Shown in pieces: positions 1-7,071 of a stretch of DNA of 59,578 nt. The notes below the pieces were generated by a model, which was not told the origin of the DNA, made no database searches, and saw only the letters and a program-made list of their open reading frames with translations. This DNA is from Phragmitibacter flavus (GTDB taxonomy: Bacteria > Verrucomicrobiota > Verrucomicrobiia > Verrucomicrobiales > Verrucomicrobiaceae), in assembly GCF_005780165.1 (NCBI RefSeq), contig NZ_VAUV01000026.1, positions 1 to 59,578 of the forward strand, written 5' to 3'. The position numbers were made by a program, and so were the translations under genes. How positions within the stretch are numbered: the first letter of the stretch is position 1; each line of letters begins with the position of its first letter.

Positions 1-210
1 GGGTTGGTTCATATGATGAACGCCCCACACCTGTGGTTGGAAGAACTAAGCGAGCGCAGACCCCGCCGACCGCGCCAATTGGCAAGAGTCAAGCGATGCA
101 TGGCGAGTTAGGTATATGCTTATGGGCTGCAAGCCTGTGTCACCACTCGGTTGCAAGCGCGGGTTGAGAGGAATGGAGTTGCACGCTACGCTGAGGGGGG
201 CTGAAAGGGG
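1..210. other. unassigned left edge
   Basis: No gene is supported here. The open frames that cross this stretch look like shadows of the downstream isomerase gene or have arginine/proline-rich composition without recognisable motifs. The stretch lies past the 3' end of the minus-strand operon. I see no clear terminator hairpin with a T-run, no tRNA T-loop and no inverted repeats typical of an insertion sequence end. Confidence 0.4.
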
Positions 211-1104
211 TTAGAGATTTGTGGGCCAGTGGGTGGCGATTTTTTGTTGGAGGAAGGTGATGCTGCGGGCGAGTTGGTCCATTCCTTCGATGCCGTCTTC
301 GATGCTGATCCAGCCGTTGAAACCGACTCGTTTGAGTTCGGTGAAGATGGCGTCGTAGTCGTTGAGGCCTTTGCCGATTTCGCCGTGACGGAGGCGTTTG
401 GCGTAGCCGGCGCTGCCTTCTTCTTCGTTGCGCAGATCTTCGATGGTGCCTTCGATGAGATAGCGGTCGCTGGCGTGCATGGTGACGACGCGGGGGGAGA
501 TTTGGTAGAGAAGATGGAGGGGGTCTTCGCCGGCGAGGTAGGCGTTGCTGGGGTCGTAGTTGATGCCGAAGTTGGGGTGGTCGATGGCGTTGACGAGCTG
601 GATGAAGACGTCGGCTTTCTGGGCGAACTCGGGGTATTCCCAAAAATCGTCCTTGTAGTGGTTTTCGAGGATCAGGGTGATGCCGAGGTCCTGGGCGTAA
701 GGGAGGCATTCGAGGATGGATTGGGCGGCGAGGTCGACGCCTTCGTTGAGGCTGAGTTCGGGTCGGCGTTGACCGGAGAGGACGCGGCAATATTGGCCGC
801 CGAGGGTGTGGGTCATGTCAATCCAGCGTTTTTGACGGGCGACCTGGGTTTGGCGGAAGATGGGGTCGGGATGGGTGAAGTCGGGTGAGCAACACATCAT
901 GGGGATGGTTTTGCCGGTGTCTTCGACCTGTTGGCGGAAGTCGGGCCAGCGGGCTTCGTCGGACATTTCGAGGAAGCCGGCATACCATTCGAGGCCTTCG
1001 ATTTCGAGGGGGGCGGCGAGGTTGATCCAGTCGGAGATTTGCATGGTGCCGTCTTTGCAGAGGGCGTGCATGAAGGCTTTGGGGAAGGCGGCGAGTTTGG
1101 GCAT
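211..1104 (-). CDS. sugar phosphate isomerase/epimerase family protein (TIM barrel)
   Basis: A 297-residue cytoplasmic protein of the xylose-isomerase-like TIM-barrel superfamily (AP endonuclease family 2 fold). Members interconvert ketoses, inosose or keto-sugar acids using a divalent metal. Visible metal-site type motifs are ILENH near residue 145, GINYDPSN near residue 177, VTMHASD near residue 206 and ISIEDG near the C-terminus. These give the usual E, D, H and E ligand series. It is the last gene of the minus-strand operon and starts 12 bp after the vapC stop. The neighbours (GntR regulator, HUMPS-family enzyme, two dehydrogenases) suggest catabolism of a sugar or sugar acid, but the substrate cannot be read from the sequence. 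Confidence 0.82.
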   Translation of the reverse strand: MPKLAAFPKAFMHALCKDGTMQISDWINLAAPLEIEGLEWYAGFLEMSDEARWPDFRQQVEDTGKTIPMMCCSPDFTHPDPIFRQTQVARQKRWIDMTHTLGGQYCRVLSGQRRPELSLNEGVDLAAQSILECLPYAQDLGITLILENHYKDDFWEYPEFAQKADVFIQLVNAIDHPNFGINYDPSNAYLAGEDPLHLLYQISPRVVTMHASDRYLIEGTIEDLRNEEEGSAGYAKRLRHGEIGKGLNDYDAIFTELKRVGFNGWISIEDGIEGMDQLARSITFLQQKIATHWPTNL

Positions 1105-1116
1105 GGGCGTGGTGGA

Positions 1117-1521
1117 TCAGATGAGTTCCTGGGCGCTGCGGGCGGTTTTGCAGCCGGGGATGGTTTTGAAATGTTTGTCGTGGGTGAGGACGATGGCTCC
1201 GGCTTTGGCGGCGCAGCAGGCGATGACGATGTCCTGGAGGGGGAGGGTGATGCCGCGTCGGTCGAGGGTCCAGGCGAGGTCTTCGGCTTCCTGCCAGAGG
1301 TGGGCGTCGACGGGGACGTTGATCATGACGTCCCAAACGCGTTTGAAGGCCTGGCGCACATGGATGTCGCGGATGCCGCGTCCGACTTCGCAACGAACCA
1401 GACCGCAGATGACGAGGTCGCGTTCGACGGCCAGATAGGCGAGGAGGCGCAGGGGGTTGCGACCTTCCTGGGCTTCCTGAATGTAGTAGCTGCTATCAAT
1501 CAGGATCGGTTCTTTTGCCAT
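1117..1521 (-). CDS. vapC: PIN-domain ribonuclease toxin, VapC family
   Basis: A 134-residue PIN-domain protein of the usual VapC length. Acidic residues expected for the Mg-dependent RNase site are visible: D9 in LIDSS, E44 in VRCEVG, D96 in LQDIVIA and D114 in LTHDKHF. It overlaps the 3' end of the upstream vapB-like gene by 26 bp, the normal antitoxin-first arrangement, so the pair is very probably translated together. VapC toxins cleave tRNA or rRNA when the labile antitoxin is lost. It is unusual in being embedded in what looks like a catabolic operon, between an SDR gene and an isomerase gene, with only 12 bp to the latter. Confidence 0.85.
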   Translation of the reverse strand: MAKEPILIDSSYYIQEAQEGRNPLRLLAYLAVERDLVICGLVRCEVGRGIRDIHVRQAFKRVWDVMINVPVDAHLWQEAEDLAWTLDRRGITLPLQDIVIACCAAKAGAIVLTHDKHFKTIPGCKTARSAQELI

Positions 1522-1753
1522 AGGATGCGGGGGTTTCTGCGATGCGTAGTTCGCTCCAATTGTGGGCGGGATCGAAGGCGTGGATGATTTCGTCTTCGCT
1601 CAAACCGAGGTTGGTTTCCAACAAGGTTTTGAGGGTGTGACGCCGGTCCCACTCGCGCAAGACGTGGTCGACGACGCGGGTTTTGCTTTTGATGCCCGTG
1701 GCCTTCATGACGCTTTCGAGGAGGGCGTCATCAATGTTCATGGTGAGCTTCAT
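1496..1753 (-). CDS. vapB: VapB-type antitoxin (ribbon-helix-helix-like)
   Basis: An 85-residue protein starting at ATG 1753; a second in-frame ATG at 1741 would give a protein four residues shorter. The frame is open further upstream, but that part is proline/serine-rich shadow of the SDR gene. The N-terminal part, MNIDDALLESVMKATGIKSK, matches the short N-terminal strand plus helix seen in VapB antitoxins that pair with PIN toxins (type DUF2191). The C-terminal tail would wrap the toxin. It lies 52 bp after the SDR stop and overlaps vapC. Autorepression through the N-terminal DNA-binding part is usual for the family; no operator was identified here. Confidence 0.8.
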   Translation of the reverse strand: MKLTMNIDDALLESVMKATGIKSKTRVVDHVLREWDRRHTLKTLLETNLGLSEDEIIHAFDPAHNWSELRIAETPASYGKRTDPD

Positions 1754-1805
1754 GGTAAAAGTATGGCATGGGGGCCAGCTTTTGCAAGGTGGAATGTATG
1801 GCAAA

Positions 1806-2609
1806 TCAATTTGGGGGTGCCGGGATGGTGCTGGTGTCTTTGGGGGGATTGCGGCCGATGAAGGGGTGTTGTTCAAGGTCGACGACCTGACCGCTGATGG
1901 GGCCGGATTCGTCGGCGAGCCAGTAGATGGCGGCGGCGGCGATTTCCTGGGGCCAGAGGATGCGTCCAGAAGGGGCGTAGACGGCGGGGAGGTCGGCATA
2001 CCAGTTGTCGGCGAGGCCGTGATCGCGTTTGCGTTGGGCTTCGTTTTCGGTGAGGACCCAGCCGGGGTTGATCTGATTGACGCGGACATGGTTTTCGCGC
2101 ATGAGGGTGTCGCCGAGGTTGCGGGTGAGGGTCATGAGGGCACCCTTGGAGACGGAGTAAGGGAGGAGGTTGGGTTCGCCGGACCAGGCGTTGACGCTGC
2201 CGATGTTGAGGATGTTGCCTTTGGTGGCGGTGAGGTGGGGGAGGGCGGCCTTGATGAGGGCGAAGGGGGCGAGGGTGTTGACTTCGAGCATCTTGCGGAA
2301 GAAATCGAGGTCGGTGGTTTGCAGATTGCTGGCGACCACCATGGCGGCGTTGTTGACGATGGCGTCGAGTTTGCCGAAGGCGGTGATGGCGGTGTCGACG
2401 AGGTGTTGTGGGGCGTCGGGGTTGGTGAGGTCTTCGATATGGAGGGCGGCGTTGTTGGGGCCGAGTTCGTTGACGAGGGATTGGCCGAGGTCGGGTTCGA
2501 GTCCGTGGATGAGGACCTGGGCACCTTCGGCGACGCAGCGTTGGGCGATGGCTTTGCCGATGCCGGTGCAGCTGCCGGTGATGATGATGGTTTTGTTTTG
2601 GAGGCGCAT
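1806..2609 (-). CDS. SDR family NAD(P)-dependent oxidoreductase
   Basis: A 267-residue classical short-chain dehydrogenase. The cofactor motif TGSCTGIG is at residues 11-18, the NNAA motif at 86-89, and the catalytic triad is Ser138, Tyr151 and Lys155 (YSVSK). The PG motif after the active site is present as INPGW. Such enzymes oxidise or reduce a hydroxyl/keto group on sugars, sugar acids or polyols. The gene lies in the same direction as the upstream zinc dehydrogenase but is separated from it by a 308-bp spacer filled with tandem hairpin repeats. It probably shares a pathway with the HUMPS-family enzyme and the isomerase. Confidence 0.88.
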   Translation of the reverse strand: MRLQNKTIIITGSCTGIGKAIAQRCVAEGAQVLIHGLEPDLGQSLVNELGPNNAALHIEDLTNPDAPQHLVDTAITAFGKLDAIVNNAAMVVASNLQTTDLDFFRKMLEVNTLAPFALIKAALPHLTATKGNILNIGSVNAWSGEPNLLPYSVSKGALMTLTRNLGDTLMRENHVRVNQINPGWVLTENEAQRKRDHGLADNWYADLPAVYAPSGRILWPQEIAAAAIYWLADESGPISGQVVDLEQHPFIGRNPPKDTSTIPAPPN

Positions 2610-2677
2610 GGTGGTGAGAGGGGTTTTAGAGGTGAGAGGATCGTTTATGATCTAAGGGGAGTGGGGGAAAGGGTTCT

Positions 2678-2914
2678 GATGGCCGACGACACGTCGGCAG
2701 TCCGACTGGAGGGGACGCCTTGGGGTGGATGCCGACGTGAATTGTTTGGTGGTTGAAGGTGCTTTAGGGAGATGGTTTTGATGGCCGACGATACGTCGGC
2801 AGTCCGACTGAAGGGGGCGCCTTGAGAGAGGATGTCGACTTGATTTGTTCGGTGGTTGAAGGTGCTTTAGGGAGATGGCTTTGATGGCCGACGAAACGTC
2901 GGTGGTCCGGCGGG
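2678..2914. repeat. ~102-bp tandem repeat with conserved hairpins, 2.3 copies
   Basis: Copies begin at 2678, 2780 and 2883; the third is partial. Each opens with GATGGCCGACG and contains a short perfect hairpin: GCCGACG, a 3-nt loop, then CGTCGGC (2682-2698, 2784-2800; the third at 2887-2903 ends CGTCGGT). The loops differ (ACA, ATA, AAA) while the stems are kept. In copies 1 and 2 a second small palindrome, CAGTCCGACTG, follows. The array fills most of the spacer between the zinc dehydrogenase and SDR genes. No protein-coding function is supported. Confidence 0.85.
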
Positions 2915-2917
2915 CGA

Positions 2918-3943
2918 TCAGACTGGTTTGAGGACAGATTTGACAACTTCGCCGGTGTGCATTTTTTCGAAGGCGGTGTGCCATTCGGTGATGGGCCAGA
3001 CGCCACCGATGATGGGTTCAACATTGAACTGGCCGCTGGCGAGGAGGGCGATGACGCGTTCCCAGATGGGCCAGTTGTGGCTGAAGCTGCCTTGCAGGGT
3101 AATGTTTTTTTGGACGAGGGGATCGATGTTGAAGCCGAGGGGTTGGGGGCCCCAGCCGACCTTGCTGATCCAACCGGCGGGGCGGACGAGGTCGAGGGCG
3201 ATGCGCAGGGTGATGCTGGCTCCAGCGGCGTCGATGACTCCGTCGCAGCCGAGTCCATCGCGTTCCAGGGCCCAGGGTTTGGCATCGCCGATGATGACTT
3301 CGCAGCCGTAACTGCGGGCGATTTCGAGTCGGTGCGCGTCCTGCGGGAGACCGACGATGGCGACTTCGGCTCCGCAGAGTTTGGCCATGGCGGCGCAGAG
3401 GATGCCGATGGTGCCGGGGCCGAGGACGATGACGCGGTCGCCGGGTTCGATGCGGGCGTTTTTGACGACGGCGTTGTAGGCAACGCAGCAGGGTTCGGTG
3501 AGGCAGGCTTGTTCGAAGGGGAGTTGGTCGGGGACGTGATGAAGGATGCGGCTGGGGACGCGGACGTATTTGGTCATGGCACCGTTGACGCCGTAACCGA
3601 AACCTTTGCGGGTGGGGTCGAGGTTGTAGAGACCGCGTTTGGTCATGGGGTTGTTGTGGCTGATGATGGCGGCGGTTTCGGAGACGACGCGGTCGCCCTC
3701 CTGCCAGCCTTCGACGTTTTTGCCGAGTTCAATGATGTGGCCGCCGAATTCGTGGCCGAGGACGACGGGGTAATTGACGGGCCATGAGTGATCGGAGGTC
3801 CACTGGTGGAGGTCGGAGCCACAGACGCCGACGTTGGCGACTTCGAGGAGGATGTCGTCGTCGCCAATTTCGGGTTTGGGGATTTCGCGGATTTCGACGG
3901 AGTATTTTTCGGGGGAGTAGTTGACGACGGCGGCGGAGTTCAT
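2918..3943 (-). CDS. zinc-binding alcohol dehydrogenase family protein (MDR)
   Basis: A 341-residue medium-chain dehydrogenase resembling sorbitol/threonine dehydrogenases. Catalytic-zinc residues are C41 (CGSDLH), H64 and E65 (GHEFGG). The Rossmann motif is VLGPGTIG near residue 175. The structural-zinc lobe, which usually carries four cysteines, is absent: the region near residues 90-115 contains no cysteine, so this is a one-zinc variant. The gene starts 18 bp after the HUMPS-family stop, so it is very probably in the same operon under the GntR regulator. It likely oxidises a polyol or a sugar acid; the substrate is unknown. Confidence 0.87.
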   Translation of the reverse strand: MNSAAVVNYSPEKYSVEIREIPKPEIGDDDILLEVANVGVCGSDLHQWTSDHSWPVNYPVVLGHEFGGHIIELGKNVEGWQEGDRVVSETAAIISHNNPMTKRGLYNLDPTRKGFGYGVNGAMTKYVRVPSRILHHVPDQLPFEQACLTEPCCVAYNAVVKNARIEPGDRVIVLGPGTIGILCAAMAKLCGAEVAIVGLPQDAHRLEIARSYGCEVIIGDAKPWALERDGLGCDGVIDAAGASITLRIALDLVRPAGWISKVGWGPQPLGFNIDPLVQKNITLQGSFSHNWPIWERVIALLASGQFNVEPIIGGVWPITEWHTAFEKMHTGEVVKSVLKPV

Positions 3944-3961
3944 GGTGGATGAGGCGTTTTT

Positions 3962-4660
3962 TTATTTGGAGACGTTGCCGTGGGCGTGGATGGCGGTGCA
4001 GATGAGGCGGAGAGAGTTTTCGAGGTCGCCGTCGGCGGTTTTAAAGGCGTCGGCGTCGATGGTAAGCGGGGCACCGAGAACGACCAGGGGGGCACCGTAT
4101 TGGGGGCAGGCGATGGCTTGTTCGAGGGTGAGGCCGCCGACGGCCTGGACGGGGATGTTGACGGAGTTGACGACTTCGCGGAGTTGGTCGAGGGGGCTGG
4201 GCATGCGTTCGCCGCGGGCGGCGATGCCGCGTCGTTCGTCATAGCCGATGTGGTGGATGACGAAGTCGCAGCCAAGATCTTCAAGGAATTTGGCTCCGGC
4301 GATCATGTCGGGACAGCCGAGGTTGTCGCCCATCACCTTGACGTTGTGGTCGCGTCCGGCCTGCACGACGACCTTGATGGTCTCTTCATGGGCGCGGGCC
4401 ATGACGACGACGTGGGTGGCTCCGGCTTTGGCCATCATTTCGGCTTCAAGATAACCGCCGTCCATGGTTTTGAGGTCGGCGACGATGGGGATATTGGGAA
4501 ACGCTTCGCGGAGTTTGCGAACGCCGTGCAGGCCTTCGGCGAGGATGAGCGGAGTGCCGGCTTCAAGCCAGTCGACCCCGGCGCGGAGGGCCATGGCGGC
4601 GGTTTCGAGGGCTTCGTCGATGTTGGTGAGGTCGAGAGAGATTTGAACGATGGGTTTCAT
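3962..4660 (-). CDS. HUMPS-family protein (hexulose-6-phosphate synthase / ketogulonate-6-P decarboxylase-like)
   Basis: A 232-residue TIM-barrel protein of the orotidine-5'-phosphate decarboxylase superfamily. ADLKTMDGG at residues 61-69 supplies the D-x-K-x-x-D signature (D62, K64, D67), and E33 is in WLEAGTP. The exact wording is closer to 3-hexulose-6-phosphate synthases than to UlaD-type decarboxylases, but in this gene setting either reaction is possible. No hexulose-phosphate isomerase (hxlB) is adjacent, which weakens a ribulose-monophosphate role. The ATG at 4660 overlaps the gntR stop as ATGA. An upstream in-frame start at 4711 lies inside gntR and was rejected. The enzyme probably releases a C1 unit from, or cleaves, a phosphorylated keto-sugar acid. 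Confidence 0.85.
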   Translation of the reverse strand: MKPIVQISLDLTNIDEALETAAMALRAGVDWLEAGTPLILAEGLHGVRKLREAFPNIPIVADLKTMDGGYLEAEMMAKAGATHVVVMARAHEETIKVVVQAGRDHNVKVMGDNLGCPDMIAGAKFLEDLGCDFVIHHIGYDERRGIAARGERMPSPLDQLREVVNSVNIPVQAVGGLTLEQAIACPQYGAPLVVLGAPLTIDADAFKTADGDLENSLRLICTAIHAHGNVSK

Positions 4661-5364
4661 GAGGAAGGTGTGGTGTTGGTTGATTCGATGAGGGGCATCC
4701 ATTCGCCCCATTCACGGACGTGACTGAGCATGGCTTTGCCGGCCTGGGTGGGATCGCTTTCGGAGATGGCTTGAAGGATGGGGAGGTGTCCGCGCAAGGC
4801 GTGATCGCTGACGGGGATGCGCTGAGATTTTTGCCAGCGATGGGCCTTGGCGAGAAGCACTTCGAACTGGGTGCGGATGGTTCGCCAGCAGACGAGGAGT
4901 CGGTGATGACCGGAGGCTTGCATGATGAGGTCGTGGAACTCGACATCGAGACGACTCATGATGGTGACGTCTTTTTCTTTTTTAAGGGCGACAACGTTGC
5001 GTTCAAGTTTGGCGAGGTCGGATGCGCTTCGATGTTTGGCGGCCAGTTTGGCGCTCATGACTTCGAGGTTGATGCGCAGGCTGACGAGTTCTTCGACGTC
5101 GTGATGGGTGAACTCGCGCACCTGGCAACGCCCGCGATGATCGAATTGCACGATGCCGTCATGCTCGAGTTCGACGAGGGCTTCGCGAACGGGGACACGG
5201 CTGACTTGAAGGCGTTCGGCGAGCTGGATTTCGCTGATGGGGCTGCCCTCGGGGATTTCGCCGGCGATGATGGCAGAGCGGACCTGACTGGCGACTTCGT
5301 CGGCCATGCTGAGGCGTTTGATGGCTTTGAGTCCGGTGGCGGAATTAGATGAATTTTCAGGCAT
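4657..5364 (-). CDS. GntR family transcriptional regulator, FadR/FCD subfamily
   Basis: A 235-residue regulator. The N-terminal winged helix spans about residues 18-85, with the typical ISEIQLAERLQVSRVPVREAL recognition region. It is followed by an all-helical FCD ligand-binding domain (about 90-225) containing the metal-ligand type residues D in DVEFHDL and later histidines. FCD regulators sense carboxylic or sugar acids and usually repress a catabolic operon. It is the first gene of the minus-strand operon and overlaps the next gene by ATGA. A perfect 16-bp palindrome lies 4 bp before its start codon, strongly suggesting autoregulation and control of the whole operon. Confidence 0.93.
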   Translation of the reverse strand: MPENSSNSATGLKAIKRLSMADEVASQVRSAIIAGEIPEGSPISEIQLAERLQVSRVPVREALVELEHDGIVQFDHRGRCQVREFTHHDVEELVSLRINLEVMSAKLAAKHRSASDLAKLERNVVALKKEKDVTIMSRLDVEFHDLIMQASGHHRLLVCWRTIRTQFEVLLAKAHRWQKSQRIPVSDHALRGHLPILQAISESDPTQAGKAMLSHVREWGEWMPLIESTNTTPSS

Positions 5365-5368
5365 GAAA

Positions 5369-5384
5369 ATACTGTATACAGTAT
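5369..5384. promoter_or_regulatory. candidate GntR operator, perfect 16-bp palindrome
   Basis: ATACTGTATACAGTAT is a perfect inverted repeat with a TGTATACA core, as in sites of many FadR-subfamily regulators. It lies 4 bp before the gntR start codon, so a bound repressor would block transcription start or early elongation of the operon. It resembles half of a LexA box (CTGT...ACAG), but the spacing is only 2 bp instead of 8, so LexA is unlikely. Confidence 0.75.
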
Positions 5385-5461
5385 ATTTCTAGCTGATTAG
5401 CCGTGGGGGTGTCAATGGGATTTTTTGATTGGACTGATCTGGAGGATCGGTCGGATCCGCT

Positions 5462-6133
5462 TTACTTAAGGAGATCGGGGCGGTTCGCTTCGGTGCGCAG
5501 TCGAGCCTGTTCGCGACGCCACTTGGCGACTTTGGCGTGATCGCCTGAGGTGAGCACGGGAGGGACGGGGAGGTCGTTCCAGACAGGGGGTTTGGTGTAG
5601 TGAGGGTGGTCGAGAAGGCCGCTCGGACCGAAGCTTTCTTCGACGGCGGATTGATCATCTCCAAGGACGCCGGGGAGGAGTCGAACGACGGCATCGATGA
5701 CAACGGCGGCGGCGATGGCTCCGTTGGTGAGGACGTAATCACCGATGGAGAGTTCTTCATCGACGAGGGTGTCGACGATGCGTTGGTCGATACCTTCGTA
5801 GTGGCCGCAGAGAAAGATGAGGTGGGGGTGGGTGGCGAGGCGGGCGGCGTCGGCCTGGGTGAAGCGTTTGCCTTGGGGGGACATGAAGATGATGCGGGAG
5901 TCTTCGCGTCTGATGGGAGCGATGGCGGCTTCGATGGGTTCGGGTCGGAGCACCATGCCGGGGCCGCCGCCGTAGGGGGTGTCGTCGACCTGTCGATGTT
6001 TGCCGAGTCCGTGTTCGCGAAGGTTGTGGACGGTGAGTTGAAGGGCGCCGAGCTGTTGGGCGCGGCCCATCATGCTGGCGGCAAGCGGAGTGGTGACCAC
6101 TTCGGGGAACAGGGTGATGACGTCGACTTGCAT
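5462..6133 (-). CDS. trmD: tRNA (guanine37-N1)-methyltransferase TrmD
   Basis: A 223-residue SPOUT methyltransferase that makes m1G37 next to the anticodon and prevents frameshifting. Recognisable elements are MQVDVITLFPE at the N-terminus, YGGGPGMV, GHYEGID and SIGDYVLTNG (usually SIGDYVLTGGE), which form the trefoil-knot SAM site. The ATG at 6133 was chosen because the protein family starts with this exact motif; the open frame extends about 29 codons further with no similarity. Here trmD is not next to rpsP, rimM or rplS, its usual operon partners. The next gene downstream is gntR, on the same strand, with an 97-bp gap carrying the operator. Confidence 0.96.
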   Translation of the reverse strand: MQVDVITLFPEVVTTPLAASMMGRAQQLGALQLTVHNLREHGLGKHRQVDDTPYGGGPGMVLRPEPIEAAIAPIRREDSRIIFMSPQGKRFTQADAARLATHPHLIFLCGHYEGIDQRIVDTLVDEELSIGDYVLTNGAIAAAVVIDAVVRLLPGVLGDDQSAVEESFGPSGLLDHPHYTKPPVWNDLPVPPVLTSGDHAKVAKWRREQARLRTEANRPDLLK

Positions 6134-6246
6134 GGAGCAGGAGACGCTACGGATGATTTGGCTGGTGTCTATTGAAAGCGGGTCGGTGCTTTTTGATGAC
6201 AGGTGGTGGAGTGGTGCCATAATATCACAGCTTTTTGCAAGGACTT

Positions 6247-6990
6247 ATGAAGCACAAAATTTCATCTGTTGGCAGTGGAAGCATTGACGATGGCACGCAG
6301 TCGAACGTGGTCACGTATTGGGTGATGTTCGTTTTGCTTGGAGGTGCGGCATTGGGGGTGCTTTGGATGGTGAGAGACAATTTGACGTTTGACATGGAGT
6401 CACCGGATTTTAATCCGATCTTCCTGCTGGCAGTGTTTCTTGGGGTTTTTGCGTTGGTCTATCTGGCGAGGGCGTTGAGGTGGACTTTGCAGCAGAGACG
6501 TTATGGAACTTCGGCTTTGGATGTTCGGAGTGGTGATGGAGTGGGGTTGTTGGGCGAGCCGTTGGAGGGGGTGGTTCGGACGCCGAAGGATTTGTATCCG
6601 AGGGAGGGGTTTAAGTTGGTATTGCGATGTTATGAGAGTCATGATTTTCGTGAACCTGGGGAGCCGGAGATTCGCAATGTGCGCAGTGCGGTTGTTTGGG
6701 AAGAGACGCTGGTGGTGCCGGCGGATGGGCTGGCTTCCAGCAGGGGGATTCCCTTTTCGTTTCAGCTTCCAGCAACGGTCGGGACGCCATCAAGGGTTGA
6801 GCGGAAGGCTCATGATCCAAATGGGATTCAGTTCAAATTCAAGGCGGCGATTTGGATTCCGGGAAGGGGTCGGAAAATCATTAACCACAACGCTTCGCCG
6901 GGGCACAAGCAGTGGGAGTTGCAGGTGAAGGCGGTGTCGCCGGAGGGCAAGTTTGAGACGGTGTTTGCAGTGCCGGTGAGGATGGGGTGA
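6247..6990 (+). CDS. uncharacterised two-TM membrane protein
   Basis: A 247-residue protein. Two membrane segments are clear near the N-terminus, around VVTYWVMFVLLGGAALGVLW and FNPIFLLAVFLGVFALVYLA, followed by a soluble, beta-rich region of about 170 residues. This layout (two helices and then a beta domain) recalls DUF3592-like proteins, but I cannot assign it firmly. The ATG at 6247 is preceded by AAGGA; a TTG start at 6235 is possible. The gene is divergent from trmD, with 113 bp between them, and convergent with the sialidase gene, from which it is separated by a heptamer array. Confidence 0.75.
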   Translation: MKHKISSVGSGSIDDGTQSNVVTYWVMFVLLGGAALGVLWMVRDNLTFDMESPDFNPIFLLAVFLGVFALVYLARALRWTLQQRRYGTSALDVRSGDGVGLLGEPLEGVVRTPKDLYPREGFKLVLRCYESHDFREPGEPEIRNVRSAVVWEETLVVPADGLASSRGIPFSFQLPATVGTPSRVERKAHDPNGIQFKFKAAIWIPGRGRKIINHNASPGHKQWELQVKAVSPEGKFETVFAVPVRMG

Positions 6991-6996
6991 GGGGGG

Positions 6997-7045
6997 TTCT
7001 TGGTTCTTGGTTCTTGGTTCTTGGTTCTTGGTTCTTGGTTCTTGG
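6997..7045. repeat. heptanucleotide tandem repeat (TTCTTGG)x7
   Basis: Seven perfect copies of the 7-mer TTCTTGG run from 6997 to 7045. They sit between the stop codons of two convergent genes, 6 bp after one stop and 26 bp before the other. This is one of five arrays in the window that share a 7-bp period but not a unit sequence. Confidence 0.97.
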
Positions 7046-7071
7046 TTGGGGGGTGGTGGAGTGCGGGGTCC

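Noticed and set aside
1-210. Insertion sequence end or RNA gene at the left edge
   Set aside because: Short GC-rich hairpins can be drawn but no terminal inverted repeat, target duplication or RNA consensus is evident.
2678-2914. CRISPR array
   Set aside because: Only three units of ~102 bp, with repeated unit including the would-be spacers and no cas gene.
4661-4711. Longer start (4711) for the HUMPS-family gene
   Set aside because: The extra residues fall inside gntR and do not resemble the family. ATG 4660 makes an ATGA overlap and begins the first beta-strand.
5369-5384. LexA/SOS box
   Set aside because: CTGT and ACAG are present but separated by 2 bp instead of 8, and the site sits directly in front of a GntR gene.
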